Assembly (NCBI RefSeq): GCF_014839835.1
Contig: NC_071627.1
Coordinates: 15,866,001-15,930,000, forward strand
DNA: 64,000 bases
Origin: Dryobates pubescens
Taxonomy: Eukaryota; Chordata; Aves; Piciformes; Picidae
Direction: 5' to 3'
The position numbers were made by a program, and so were the translations under genes. Below, piece after piece: positions 24,251-36,200 of the stretch. Under the pieces are notes generated by a model. The model was given only the letters and a program-made list of their open reading frames with translations. It was not told the origin of the DNA and did not search any database. Within the stretch, counting starts at the first letter, position 1. The number at the start of each line of letters is the position of its first letter.

Positions 24251-25948
24251 CACCGCCTGCCTTCAGCTCTCACTTTAAAATTAATGCTAAGTGTGTTGAC
24301 AATTACGAGCGGCCTGAAAATGCCTGGTGCAGGAGTGCCTCACCGACTGTGCGCTTTACCCTGGAAAAACAGGCCCCCTGAAAAACACGGGAACTCGAGA
24401 ACCCACGTTTCTTTTAATTAACTCGCACTTTGAGAGATTAATTATGTGTAGGTAACCTGACAAAAAATGACTGTCACAGATACCATGACGATTTATGACC
24501 TCATCTTGCCTGGTTCCCCCAGCAAAATGCCCTCTGGATTGTCCCATGGTCCCTCTTAGCCCTGTCAACAAAACCCATGTGCTTAGGTTATTGCTAGCAT
24601 TCAGGCTAAAATCCTTCAGTGGTGTTTGCTCCTGTGTCTGGGAGGTACTTTCAGCTGGAAGGACAGAGGATCTTTTGACAATGTTAGCATGGAAAAATAC
24701 CAGGGGGTTGTCTCTGGACTGGAGGTTCAAGGTTGGAAGGACCCTATCCAGCCTCATCTGCTTTTCCTTCACCATTTGCGCAGCATAGGAGACTTTCTCT
24801 GAAATGGAATGTTGCCTAATATTTGCATTTCAGGTGGGACCTTGAGCTGCCTAAAAAATCCCATCAATACATGGGCAGAGAAAGTGAGACCGACCTGAAG
24901 CCTGCAGAATCGATGTTCATGTCTTCTGGCATTAGGCAAATGCTATAAATCTTGCTGCAGAAATACAGAATATATCCCATTGTAAACATTTACTCTCTCC
25001 AGAAGGGTTTAACTAGTTGTCACAGTAAGGAGAACAGGCAAGTTGTGAAGGAAATAACAGAGCCCCCTCCTTCTTCCCTGGCTGCGCAGTGTCAAGAGCA
25101 CCAGCAGCTCTGACTTCCCAGTCCTCGTAGGGACTTTTGTCTACTTTTAGCCTGTATCTGGAGCTAAACTATAGCAGTTGCTCTGTCACACAATGACCCC
25201 TCCCTAGGAGAGAGGGGAGATTGAGAAAGGAGAGAAGACCCAAGGGCTAAAATAAAACCAGATGTAAGGAAATAGCTAAAATAATACCAATGGCATATAA
25301 AGGATACAATGCTACAGAGAGCCTGGTGTATCATGGCAGTCACAATGAACAGGAAAGCAGTCCTCAGGAGCAGGATGTGAGCTCTTCCAGGAATGGAAAG
25401 AAGCCCCAGGCAGAAAACCCAAGAGATCCCATTCTTATCAAACTTCCCCCTTTATAGCATGACCTTTATGGTCTGGGATACGCCTGTAGCTGACTCAGGT
25501 CAGCTGCCCTGGCTGACTCCAAACTGCTAACAGCCTGCACACCATGGCTGGCTTAGGATTCTATCCCATCAAAACCAGGAGAGAGATTTCCACAGAAGTG
25601 TTAACTGAGTCTGAGGTATATGGTGACTCCACGACTACTAGAGCAGACCTTTGTGAGGAGTGACACCTATGACAAAAGCATTAAGAGAAGCCATTTGTGT
25701 GAGGACTGCAGAACCTTAGTAAGAAACAACCAAACCAAGCAATGGGCATTTGAGCATTTTCACTGTTGTTCTAGAGATATTGTTTGTAGAACAATTTAGA
25801 TCATCAAATGCAGCATGTCTTCATGGAAGAAACGGGAAAGAGATCTTCTTGGAGCACAAATAAAGAACTTGATTTAAAAAAAAAAAATAAATTCCCAAGC
25901 ATTACTTTTTTTCTGAATCACTGCTTTCATTAGGGTTGGGGGTTTTTT
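24251..25948. other. Intergenic, no gene seen
   Basis: No coding exon or recognised repeat. Reading frames are short and without family resemblance. Confidence 0.45.
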
Positions 25949-26000
25949 AGACTAGACTAGACTAGACTAGACTAGACAGGAATAGAATAGAATAGAATAG
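25949..26000. repeat. (ACTAG)n and (AATAG)n microsatellites
   Basis: About five copies of ACTAG are followed by GACAGG and then about four copies of AATAG, abutting the 3' end of a CR1 copy. The two pentamers differ by one base change and probably descend from one array. Confidence 0.9.
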
Positions 26001-26391
26001 ACATCAACAAGATTGGAAAAGACCTAAAAGATCAAGTCAAACCTGTCACCCAACACCTCATGACTACTGGACTATGGCATCTAGTGCCACGTCCAATCCC
26101 TTCTTGAACACCTCCAGGGACGGTGACTCCACCACCTCCCTGGGCAACACATTTCAATGGCTAACAACTCTCCCTGTGAAGAACTTTCTCCTCACCTCCA
26201 GCCTACACTTCCCCTGGCACAGCCTAAGACTGTGTCCTCTTGTTCTGGTGCTGGTTGCCTGGGAGAAGAGACCAAGCCCCTCCTGGCTACAATCACCCTT
26301 CAGGTAGTTGTAGACAGCAATGAGGTCTCCCCTGAGCCTCCTCTTCTCCAGGCTAAACAATCCCCGCTCCCTCAGCCTCTCCTCATACTGT
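26001..26391 (-). mobile_element. CR1 LINE 3' region
   Basis: Typical CR1 text in reverse orientation: AAGATTGGAAAAGACC, GTGACTCCACCACCTCCCTG, CTGTGTCCTCTTGTTCTGGT, AGGTCTCCCCTGAGCCTCC and CTCCCTCAGCCTCTCCTCAT. It is 5'-truncated at about 26391 and more diverged from the 30.5-kb copy than the fragment at 9.1 kb is. Confidence 0.93.
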
Positions 26392-26774
26392 ACACTGATT
26401 TTCTACAAAAGGGGGAGGGGAAATCCAAGTTTAAGATATGTAAATCATTTAACTTCCAAGTGATTTCCTCTTCTTGAGGTATATTAAATTTTATGGTGAA
26501 TGTATTTCTGTGCTAAGGGAATCTTTGGTCTTGGAGAAATGTACCTCTGGGGTCCTCATACTCCAGAGTCTCAAGGAACGGTGAGCTGGGGCTTGCTGAC
26601 ACAAACGCTAGCATGTGCCACCTGCCCATCCCACTCAATCTGCCTGTCAAACCTGCTGCCTTTGGTTCTCCAGATTGTCCCATCATCTTTACATTATAAA
26701 ATCTCCAGAAATCAGCTTCTCAAGTGGCACAATACTCTTGAAAGCACTCCATTCTGTTCTGCCAGGCACAAACT

Positions 26775-27520
26775 TGTTGACGACGGAGTACGGAATCAAT
26801 ACGGACAACCAGTATGATCTAAGTATTGTTCAGTTTATTAAGGAACATCTACAGCTTGTATAGACTCACAGAGCATAGTTGGCATAAGTTCATTGGCTCC
26901 ACACAGGTGTCCACACATTTTACTGTTACATATTATTGGTTAAACTACTAATATCACATGAGGTTGTTGATCGACGTGTGCATCCTGTTATTCCAAGATC
27001 ATTCTCTGTGTTCATAGCTACCAGTACCTTGCTTCAGTTACATGCTGCTAGCACAGCACTGTTTTGCTAAACTGCTAGCTAGTTCTACACATATGCTAAG
27101 CATAGCCTACCACTATACCACTATATCAAGCTCTAAGCTTATATTGCCAGATTGCTCACACCACTTTTTTCTATGATTGCCACACATACTCCTAGGCAGC
27201 TCTACACAGCAGAGCCAAGAAAGCCCTCCCTGCCTTACCTCATCCAGCAGCTCTTATACAGCCTTGCTGTGCCCTGGTTCCCCCTGCCAAAGAACTCTAC
27301 AGGTTGCATGGGATGGCCTTATCATCCGTTGCATGGGATGGCCTTATCATCCCTCTCTGCCCTATCAATAAAACCACTGTGCTGTGGCTCTCCCTGGTTC
27401 TTCTTAGTCCTCTCCAGGCTTCCAGCTCTCCCTTATCACTCAGCAGATAAAGGCACTCTGATTTCCCCAGTCCTTGGCTGTTTTATGCCACCTGGATCAT
27501 AGCCTTGTGTATGGAGCCAC
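26775..27520 (-). mobile_element. LTR-like endogenous retrovirus fossil (probable solo LTR)
   Basis: In minus orientation the sequence ends ...CGTCGTCAACA at 26775, an LTR-style CA terminus. An AATAAA lies at 26834-26839, about 60 bp inside that end, as expected for U3-R-U5. A 25-bp direct duplication at about 27303-27352 could be part of the U3 region. No internal retroviral coding sequence is visible on either side, so it is probably a solo LTR. The other end and the target-site duplication were not resolved, so 27520 is a rough limit. Family assignment beyond avian ERV is not possible by eye. Confidence 0.4.
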
Positions 27521-30135
27521 CTGCCTCAGTCCCACCAGCTGTAGGGCTTTGTGGTAGGACAGGTGAGCTGTGGTAAAGGCAGATAAAGCCATATTGTTTT
27601 CTCTACTTGTCTTTCCTTCCCTGCATAATTTGTCCACCAAGATTCAGGCATGTGTGTCAAAATGTTGCATGATGGTAGGAACTTCTTTGCTTGCTTCCCA
27701 AAATGTGAGCTCTGTCTGCACATTGGAGCTCTTACAAACCTGCCCCTCCATGTGAGCAGCTTGTCTAGTCACCCAGGCAAGTGTCAAGTCAGGATGTTAA
27801 GCTGCCCTGAACTTCCTGAACTTGAGCCTTTGTGAGGAGCAATCAGAGACCTAATGACAATCTCCCTTAAGACCTCCTGTGGTGTCCAGTGTGCATAATC
27901 AAAGCAGTACCCCTGGGGTTTAGTGTCTAACCTCTTGATCTTAGAAGGCCCTACTATCAGACACATCAGGGTCTAGATACAGCATGTCTGAGTTAGAAAA
28001 CCCATCAGACTGAGTACCAGATAGAGACCTGTCCTAGCTTTTGAATTGCATTTTATTTATATACATGGTTATAGATTCAGCCACATCATGCAACACTTGG
28101 CAAAAGTAATAAAAGAGCCTTAAAATCAGCTACCTCACTTTCCTCCCCTCTGAAGGCTTCCCTCAAGGATGAGACAAATGCCACGTAAAAATGAAGTGGG
28201 TGGAGGGAAGAGAGCGTAATAAATAATTAAAGATGCAATGAATCAGAGTCCTTAGGTAATTAAAAGCCATAAAGATACCAAAAAGAAATAAGCTCCATCC
28301 ATATCTCAGGACTATGCATCTCACATTCCTATCAAAAAAGTGTTCTGCTCAAATACCTGTGCAAAATTGCTACACTCTTAGTGTGTGCCACGGCCCAATA
28401 TTGTCTCCTAGAGTCAAAAACCAATTAGATGTTACAGCTTCCAGAGTGGTGGTGTGGGTTAGAAGGCTTAGTTAAATAATTGCTGAACTCCAGTTGATTT
28501 TTAACATTGCTTTCATCTAGTCTTTCACCTCTCTTTGCTTCCTCAAGGCTAGCACATGGAATATTAATAATATAACAAGTCTCGATTTCAGAGGAGTTTG
28601 TCTTTGCTAGTATCATAGCAGGCAAATGTATGGGGGAAATGAACTGCACCATCAGCTTAGTATCTAACTCAGAAAATCTAACTTCCTAGGTATTAACTTT
28701 CATCCAAAAGCTTTGTGAGCCTGCAGCAGTATTTTTTAAAAGGTGGCTTTTTTCCCCCAGTCTACTTGACATTAAATCCTTTTCTTTTGCCATATAGTGG
28801 CAACTACAAAGCCCTTATATCCTGGCTCACATTAGTTTTGCCTACAAAAGTCACCTTGTTTGCTCCATTTTGACATGTGTTTATATCAGCCCCAAACTTG
28901 TATCTGGTAAAGCTTAGCAGTGAAAAGCTACATGCATTTCCCCCTCCATATTAGATGATAGGCAATTTCCATCCAAGCAGTTCCTGTGCTTGTGGTCAAC
29001 ATAAAAGGTGTTGTGAGAAGGGGGATGAGAGCAATTTAAAACGCCGTGCTCGAGTAAAGCTCCGGTGCTCTTCGTGATTTACAGCAGCACAGCACCGAAC
29101 TTCATTGGTTGGTCATGTCTGCTTCACCTGGCGTGAAAGCAATAGCTACACTGCAGCCAGAGAGAAGCCCAAGTAATAAAAGTGCCAAAGGATAGGCTCA
29201 TTTCTTTTGCCTCATTTGAGTGGTTGAGCACAGCTGTCCTTTGCATCTCACTGACTTCAAGCGGTTAAGGGAGTATTTGCAGAGTCACCTTGAACTGCTG
29301 CTGAGCTTCCCAAATTTGGCCAGCCACCTTCCTGTTATGCTGGCAATTTATGTGAGCAGCAGACCATTACAACTTAGCATGACTGCTTAAACCATGAAGG
29401 GAGATATCACTCTGAATCTGAGATGGATCTTGCAGAGTTTAGTTTTTTAATCCCTGCACGTAGGTAGATGTTGATTATCACAAGTGACACAATAGAGCTG
29501 TATTCATGAATCCTAATTTACATAGAAGCACCCAGAACTCTAGCTTTTGTTTCTTACTAATGTTTATGATGGCAGCCTTGGTTTGCAGCAGGGCTCTCTA
29601 AGCTTGGTGGTTACTTGGGAGGATAGACGCCATGGATGAATCCCCACACTTCCTTCTTTCACTTCATTCTTATGCCTGAGCTGATGTCATATGGTATGGA
29701 ATACCTCTTTGGCCAGTCTGAGGCAGCTGGCTCAGCCCTATCCCCTCCCAAGGTTTTGCCCACCCCTCAACGTACTCTTGGGGCAGGGAAATGTTGAAAG
29801 GACAGATTCAAGAGTAGCCAAAAGCCTGCTGTGTTATCAACAACTGCTGCAAAAAAACACAGCACTAGAAAGATGCTGTGAGGAGAATTAACTCCAGCTC
29901 AGTCCAACCCAATACATTAGCCTATCAACCTGGCAGTGCCCATGAAATCCCTTTGTTGAGTTGATAGGTGCAGTCAGAGCTACATCTGGAAAGCTCAGCA
30001 TGTGCTTGATCAGAACATATGGAAACATGGCCTGTAAAGCACCTCATCCACTGCTGCCCATATTTCCCCATGGCTCTGTGAGTACTCTGTTAAAATGTGG
30101 CTTAAAGGCTAACAAGGCTGGTTCCAAACAAAGAT
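27521..30135. other. Intergenic, no gene seen
   Basis: No exon supported. Around 29040-29110 there is a short CpG-containing stretch (ACGCCGTGCTCGAG, TCCGGTGCTCTTCG) inside AT-rich DNA, which may be a conserved noncoding element or an old repeat; I could not identify it. Confidence 0.4.
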
Positions 30136-30194
30136 CACAGAATCACCAAGGGTGGAAGAGACCTCAAAGATCATCAAGTCCAACCTGTCACCAC
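30136..30194 (-). mobile_element. Short CR1 3' end
   Basis: CACAGAATCACCAAGGGTGG followed by AAGAGACCTCAAAGATCATC and AAGTCCAACCTGTCACC is a CR1 3' terminus of about 60 bp, 5'-truncated. Confidence 0.85.
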
Positions 30195-30502
30195 AGACCA
30201 TTCTTTGCTACAGAATTGCTTTTAATAGCAGGTATACAGGGGAGAGTCAAAACACATGGCAGGTTCCCATTATTAGAATTAATTCCAGGGAAATATTTAA
30301 CTTTTTCTTTTCCTCTTTTTTCATCTCTCCCTTACTTCTGGGGCTTCATGAATTGTCCATTTCATTGATGTTTGTCATAGAAGACTCTGAACCATGGGTT
30401 TTGTCCTGTAGGAATACACACAAAAAAATCACTTACTATAGAGTTAATGTTTCCTTGCTATGCTAATACATATCTGACAAGTTGTTTCCAAGGACAGCTT
30501 TA

Positions 30503-31357
30503 GAATAGAATAGACCAGGTTGGAAGAGACCTTCAAGATCATCATGTCCAACCTATCATCCAACACCACCCAACCAACTAAACCATGCAACCAAGCACCC
30601 CATCAAGTCTCCTCCTGAACACCTCCAGTGATGGTGACTCTACCACCTCCTTGGGCAGCCCATTCCAATGGGCAATCACTCTCTCTCTGTGTAAAACTTC
30701 CTCCTAACCTCTAGCCTAAACCTCCCCTGGCACAGCCTGAGACTGTGTCCTCTTGTTCTGGTACTGGTTGCCTGGGAGAAGAGACCAACCTCTGCCTGTC
30801 TACAACCTCCCTTCAGGTAGTTGTAGAGAGCAATAAGGTCACCCCTGAGCTTCCTCTTCTCCAGGCTAAGCAACCCCAGCTCCCTCAGCCTCTCCTCACA
30901 GGGCTGTGTTCCAAGCCCCTCACCAACTTTGTTGCCCTTCTCTGGACACGTTCCAGCAAGTCAACATCCTTCCTAAACTGAGGGGCCCAGAACTGGACAC
31001 AGTACTCAAGGTGTGGCCTAACCAGTGCAGTGTACAGGGGCAGAATGACCTCCCTGTTCCTGCTGGCCATACTGTTCCTGATGCAGGCCAGGATGCCATT
31101 GGCCCTTCCTGGCTGCCTGTGCACAATGCAGGCTCATGTTCAGCCTACTATCAACCAGCACCCCCAGGTCCCTCTCTGCCTGGCCGTTCTCCAGCCACTC
31201 TGACTCCAGTCACTCTGACCCCAGCCTGTAGCACTGCATGGGGTTGTTGTGGCCAATGTGCAGAACCCGGCACTTGGATCTGTTAAATCTCATGCCGTTG
31301 GATTCTGCCCATCTGTCCAGCCTGTTGAGGTCCCTCTGCAGAGCCTCTTTGCATTGC
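30503..31357 (-). mobile_element. CR1 LINE, longest copy, with C-terminal RT remnant
   Basis: About 850 bp from the AGAATAGAATAG tail at the left to the truncation point next to an A-rich tract at 31362. The minus frame at about 31124-30885 reads [20 protein letters not shown] and [11 protein letters not shown], the conserved C-terminal part of the CR1 reverse transcriptase (ORF2). It is 5'-truncated and so cannot move by itself. The near identity of its 3' part to the fragment at 9.1 kb shows both belong to one subfamily active at a similar time. Confidence 0.95.
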
Positions 31358-31362
31358 CTCTG

Positions 31363-33131
31363 AAAAAAAAAAAAAATTTCTTCTCTCCCCTGTTTAGAGT
31401 TAATAGCCTGGCTCTGCAGAGAAAAGAGACATTAATGTCTGCAGAAGACTGAGTTCACAAGACAAATAAATGGCCAAGCAGACCGATTTAAAAACAAACC
31501 TCTAGATTTGAGGCTGGCATTCTAGCACATGGAAGCAAATGTAATGTTAAGCTGCACTGTATAATTAAAACTGTTCAATCACTTACCTCTACCAAAACTC
31601 ATCTTTGAATGGTGGTGTCTGTTCATTATCCTCCTAAAAACCTGGTTGGCTTAGAGTTATGCCCGGTAAAACACTCTCATTCAGGGCAAGACTGTGTCCT
31701 CAACCCTGCCTTGTTAAATGCTGTTCTCAAACACATTCCTTCCAAAATGAAATTCTACCATCAACCTGTCTCCCTGAGAAATGCTTGCCAGAAGAGAGTA
31801 TTTTTTTGCCCCCTGCAGAAAGTAGATGTAGGTGAAGAAAGGAGAATTTTATATGGAATTTATGAACAAATTAAAATTTGTTGGCAAACTAAGCTTTTAG
31901 TTGCAACAATAATAAAGTATTTTACAGAACTTCTAAGTTTTCTTTGAAAAGGTTCATAGAAAAGGTGCAGCCCTGTACCCAGCAGAAATGTGTTTGAGCA
32001 TTGGACTAGTGCCATCTGAAGAGAAGTTCTGCTTACAGATTTAATATCTACTTCAGCATTTAGACTTGTCTGGGAATCCTTTCAGGGACTGGGTTTGCTC
32101 CAGCTGTCACTCAGCTGGTGGAAACCTCTCTTTCCTCAGAGCAGGCTCAGACTTTTATTGAATACTGAGCAAACCCAGTCTCCTCTTTGGGCTGAAGGTA
32201 AATGAGTTCTCTAGTGATTCTCAGAGATTTCTGCCAATACAGATTTCAAGAACTGTTCTCTGAGGCTGTAGTTCTGCTGGTCTCACTCCTGGCAAGAAGA
32301 GGAGATGTATGCAACAAAAAGCTGTTGACAATTTTAGGTGAGGGATTTTCTCCATATGATTCACAGCCTCAGGTTAGAGTCCTGAGGAGTAACTACTATT
32401 TTTGAACACTTACGTTTTGAAGACTTCTGAGGATTTGAATGCCCACTGTAAAAAAGCAGTGTTGAATGTTAGTGCCTTATGAAACACAAATCTCACCTTC
32501 TTAATCACAAAATAAGAGACAGGAATAAATCTGACCCCCCTCTTTTGAGGTGAAGGATAGCCTTCTAGACTCTGCTTGGCTTTCCTTGAGACCAAAGTAG
32601 AGGAGTGCAGGACACACGGTCCCTAAATGAACAACCACTGGAGAAATTGGCAGGGAACACTTTGTGAGTAAAGATTTACCTGCACTCGTTCACTTGGTAG
32701 GCAACATCACCTAGGAAAGATAGAGAAGAATGCTTTACAAAGCTGGCAGTGCATTCAGGTTGCATGCCCTGGATCATGAGATCAGAGGGATAAACTAGGT
32801 GAGGATGTGGGGGAGCAAACAAAGAGAACATTTCTTGAAAGCATGATTGAGCACCCAGAGACTTGGGAGGTAGGTGGGAGTAGGAAACCACACCAGAGGA
32901 GAAGCTGGCTTTATGATAGGAGCAGATTGCTTCATTGTTATTCCTGGAAAAAGTTCTTCTGTCCCCTTCACCCTCTCCTCTCCAACACCCCAAGATCCCA
33001 TCTGAATCCTCATCAGCTCCTCAAGGCCATGCCCTGCATGAAGGAGCCAGCACCCAGAAGCCATCAGCCTGGCTCACTGAATTCCATGGCTTGCTGTGTT
33101 CTGCTCGGGTCAGTGGTGCAGAGCCAGTGGC
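31363..33131. other. Intergenic, no PRY-SPRY exon seen
   Basis: This is where a C-terminal PRY-SPRY exon of the neighbouring TRIM gene would be expected. No minus-strand frame of the needed size (about 500 bp) or content was found. Frames at 31609-31947 (plus) and 32676-32993 (minus) have no recognisable domain. Confidence 0.5.
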
Positions 33132-33279
33132 TCAGGACTCACATTGCACTTCTCTCAACAGTGCCTTCATGTTGCTGATGAAGTCCTGTGCTAAGCGTTT
33201 GTAGGAGCCAATCCAGGCCTGATCCATCTCCAGCACCTCCATGCCCACCATGTTGACGCTGAAATCCTGACTGTAAATC
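33132..33279 (-). CDS. TRIM exon 5, C-terminal
   Basis: The acceptor is TGTGCTCTAG. It completes the Arg codon from exon 4 and reads 49 codons to the TGA at 33132-33134 (end REVQCES). At 33142 a consensus donor GTGAGTCC overlaps the last codons. If used, it would skip the stop and join a further exon that I do not see within the window. Confidence 0.75.
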
Positions 33280-36200
33280 CTAGAGCACAGGCAGTCATTT
33301 CACCAAGGAAAACCATTAGAAAACTAACAAACTCCTCTGTTAAGAAGCACACAACAAAGAGAGGAATGCTTTGGCAATGTGAAGTATATAAGGCAGACAG
33401 CTCTCTGGTAAGTCTAAGAGAGTTGCCATTGTTATGTGTTCTGATTTGGCAAAGTCTTGTGCTTATCAAACCTGGATGGGAACTTTCAAATGCTGAAAAT
33501 GAGAAGAGGAAGCATTTTGCTAACAGCCTTGTGTGAACAGTGGTTTGACCTGCTGCAGGCAGGCTCTTAGTGTTTTAGCACAAGCACCGTTATAGGAAGT
33601 GCCAAATGTATTAAATGGTGCCCAGGCTTCTGGAAAATGACTTTGATCCCACAGGCTAGATTTTGACTTGTGGCTCAGCTGTAATGGACTGTGCTGCTGC
33701 CAGCACAGCCCCTAGGTACACAGTGACTCGAAGTTATCCTTACAATCCAAGATCAAACTCAGCTTTAAATTGTACAAGTTACAGAGATGACACCTTAAAA
33801 TCCAGCTAGACACTAAGCAATCCCTTCATGGAGCTGGGGAGTGTAGTGCTGCAGCAAAATCTCTTGTGGATCCATAACTTACTGTTGGTGTGGCTTTGCA
33901 GCTGACACCCAGGTATCAATTAGGAAGTGATCAGTTATAAATTAAATGTATCACTTGCAAGAGAAGGGATAATAAATCTGCTTAGCTATTAAGCTTGTAC
34001 ACAAGCAGAAGCAAAAAATTGGTGGGAAATGAGCCAGTTAAATCTGCAGCCCAAGGCTGTTCACTGGCACTTAGCTGCAGGAGTGTCAGCACTACGCATC
34101 TGAGAGGGTGTTGCTGTAAACTGAGCCAGACAGGGTGTATCTCTGATAAGACTGTTTCTCTGGTTAAAAACACCAGCAATTTTAACCACAATCCAGCAAG
34201 CACGTAGCTGCCAAGGAAACTGAAACTTAAAGGGCCACTGGTAGATATCTCTCCACTCTCATTAGTTGCGTGCATGTGGTACCCTCTGGTTCAGTGGGAA
34301 TAGGGAGCAACTTTGCAACACAAGGTGTTGGGACAGAGGTGCACAGGCAGTGGGGTTTGATCTCAGTTAGCAACACCATAATTTTTTTTCCAAAGAAGAA
34401 ACCAGGTATTTTCAGGTGCAACATACCTGTCCTTGATCAGTTTAAATTCCTACAAACAGGATTGCCAAAGGAAAAGAAAGGGGAAAAAAAAAGAAAAAGA
34501 AAAAGGTTAGTGTGATTCCCAGGAAGAGCAGCTGGCCAAGAAAGAGTCATATTGGTGAAGAAAAACAGAACACTGCTGCTTACTTTGAAGAAGCGGAAAA
34601 CATCTGGTTGCTCTTTCATCTTCTGCAAAGACTGAAGAAGCTCCACAGCCTCACCTCTCAGTTTTTGAATTTCCCCCTTCATTTCAGGAATCCCTGTCAG
34701 GTTTTTTCTCTCAATGGATTCAATGTCTTGCAGGATCCTCGTCTTTTCCTTAATGATGTCTGTCTTCAGCTGTTCAAACAGGCTTTCCGTCTGGGAAATC
34801 ACTGTTTTTATGTTGGTCTAAAGGAACAGGTAAGACAGGGGCATACTGACTCAGGAACTCAACACTTCACCTTAGGGTCCCTCTTTATTAATTAGGACTC
34901 TACCTATTCTTTGCACTGTTGTTAGAAGGAAGCAGACAACAAGCATTTGCTTAGGATATCTGATTAATCAGAGGGTAATGAAAATTAATCCTGATACAGT
35001 AACAAAATCAGGTAAAAATCATCCGGCAACATACGAACTATGTTGGTACACACTGAAAATCCCTCTTGCAGACTCAGGGGGTTTTATGTGTTTATGGGTT
35101 GGTTTTTATTCTGTAATGGATAGAAAACTTTAAAAATACATAATGATATGTACAGTCTGCAGTCTGCCAGTCCTGCAAGCCGGTCTGTGCAGCAATAAAT
35201 GGTGGAGTCTCCTAGCTGTGGGGCTCCTGTGGAGCTAAGCTGGGGAGGCTGGGGGAACATTTGGATTCTGGCAGTTTCATACACCAGTGTCTTCCCTACA
35301 ATGGGCTGTATCTCTTTCTATTCATCTACTTCTGAGAGTACAGTTGCCACTACTTATTTCTAGGAAATTGTGGAGGAAAGATTCTCTGAATTAGTGATGG
35401 TCTGGGTACCAACCTTGAGCTGCCGCTCATTCTTCAGAAGTCCTTCCAGGGCAGCAGCTAAAGCGTTTTCACGTTCCTGCAGCCATGTTGCTATGTTCGA
35501 TAGTTCAGCCTAGCAGAAGGACAGACAGCCTTGAACTTTATGGCAGGGAAGCAGCACAGGTAGCTTTAAATCAGACCAGCAGTTTGTTGAGCTGGTGAAT
35601 CAGTGTGGCCATGCTCTACCTGCATGCTTTCACCAGTAAGTCCTACAGCAAACTGTGTTCACTTCCCACCTCATAGAGATAGGGCATAACAAAAACTAAC
35701 TTCAAAGATTCCAAGATCACACTAACATTCAATGTTTACATATGTGTGACCTTGTATGTGGTAGGTTAATACACAGCCTTCCCTTTGAATAACTGAATTT
35801 CACTTTAAATGAATACATCTCACTTTATCCATTAAAGCTTTGTGCCTGCCAGGATCTCCACATTTGCCTAATGTGATCCAAAATCTTAGTCATCGCATCT
35901 GTCAGTAGCTGTGGATGAAGTAATAAGCAACCATATTTCCTGAAGACCAGCAAAACAGCAGTGCTTCCTCACCCAGCTGTTTAACAGACACCATGATCAT
36001 TGAGGTCTGTTGTACTGCACAATAATACATGTCAGAGGGGATAGTGAACCTCATTCTTTGGAGGTTAGACAGTTTCTGAATGGCTCTGGTTGCTCAGTGT
36101 TTTTACACCTTGAGCACCCACAAACGGCCACAGCAAGCACAGATGCCAGATTCCCATCTCCTTAATAAAAATGCCAGAAAGCTTAGGTTTTTCCATAAGA

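Noticed and set aside
23690-24381. Arg/Ala/Pro-rich frames across the CpG island
   Set aside because: GC-rich DNA has few stop codons; the peptides are low-complexity and occur in several frames at once.
26074-26477. Frames of 68-106 codons
   Set aside because: They run antisense through a CR1 copy and continue into flanking DNA.
30676-31286. Frames suggesting a small protein gene
   Set aside because: They are CR1 sequence; the only meaningful one is the minus-strand remnant of the CR1 reverse transcriptase.
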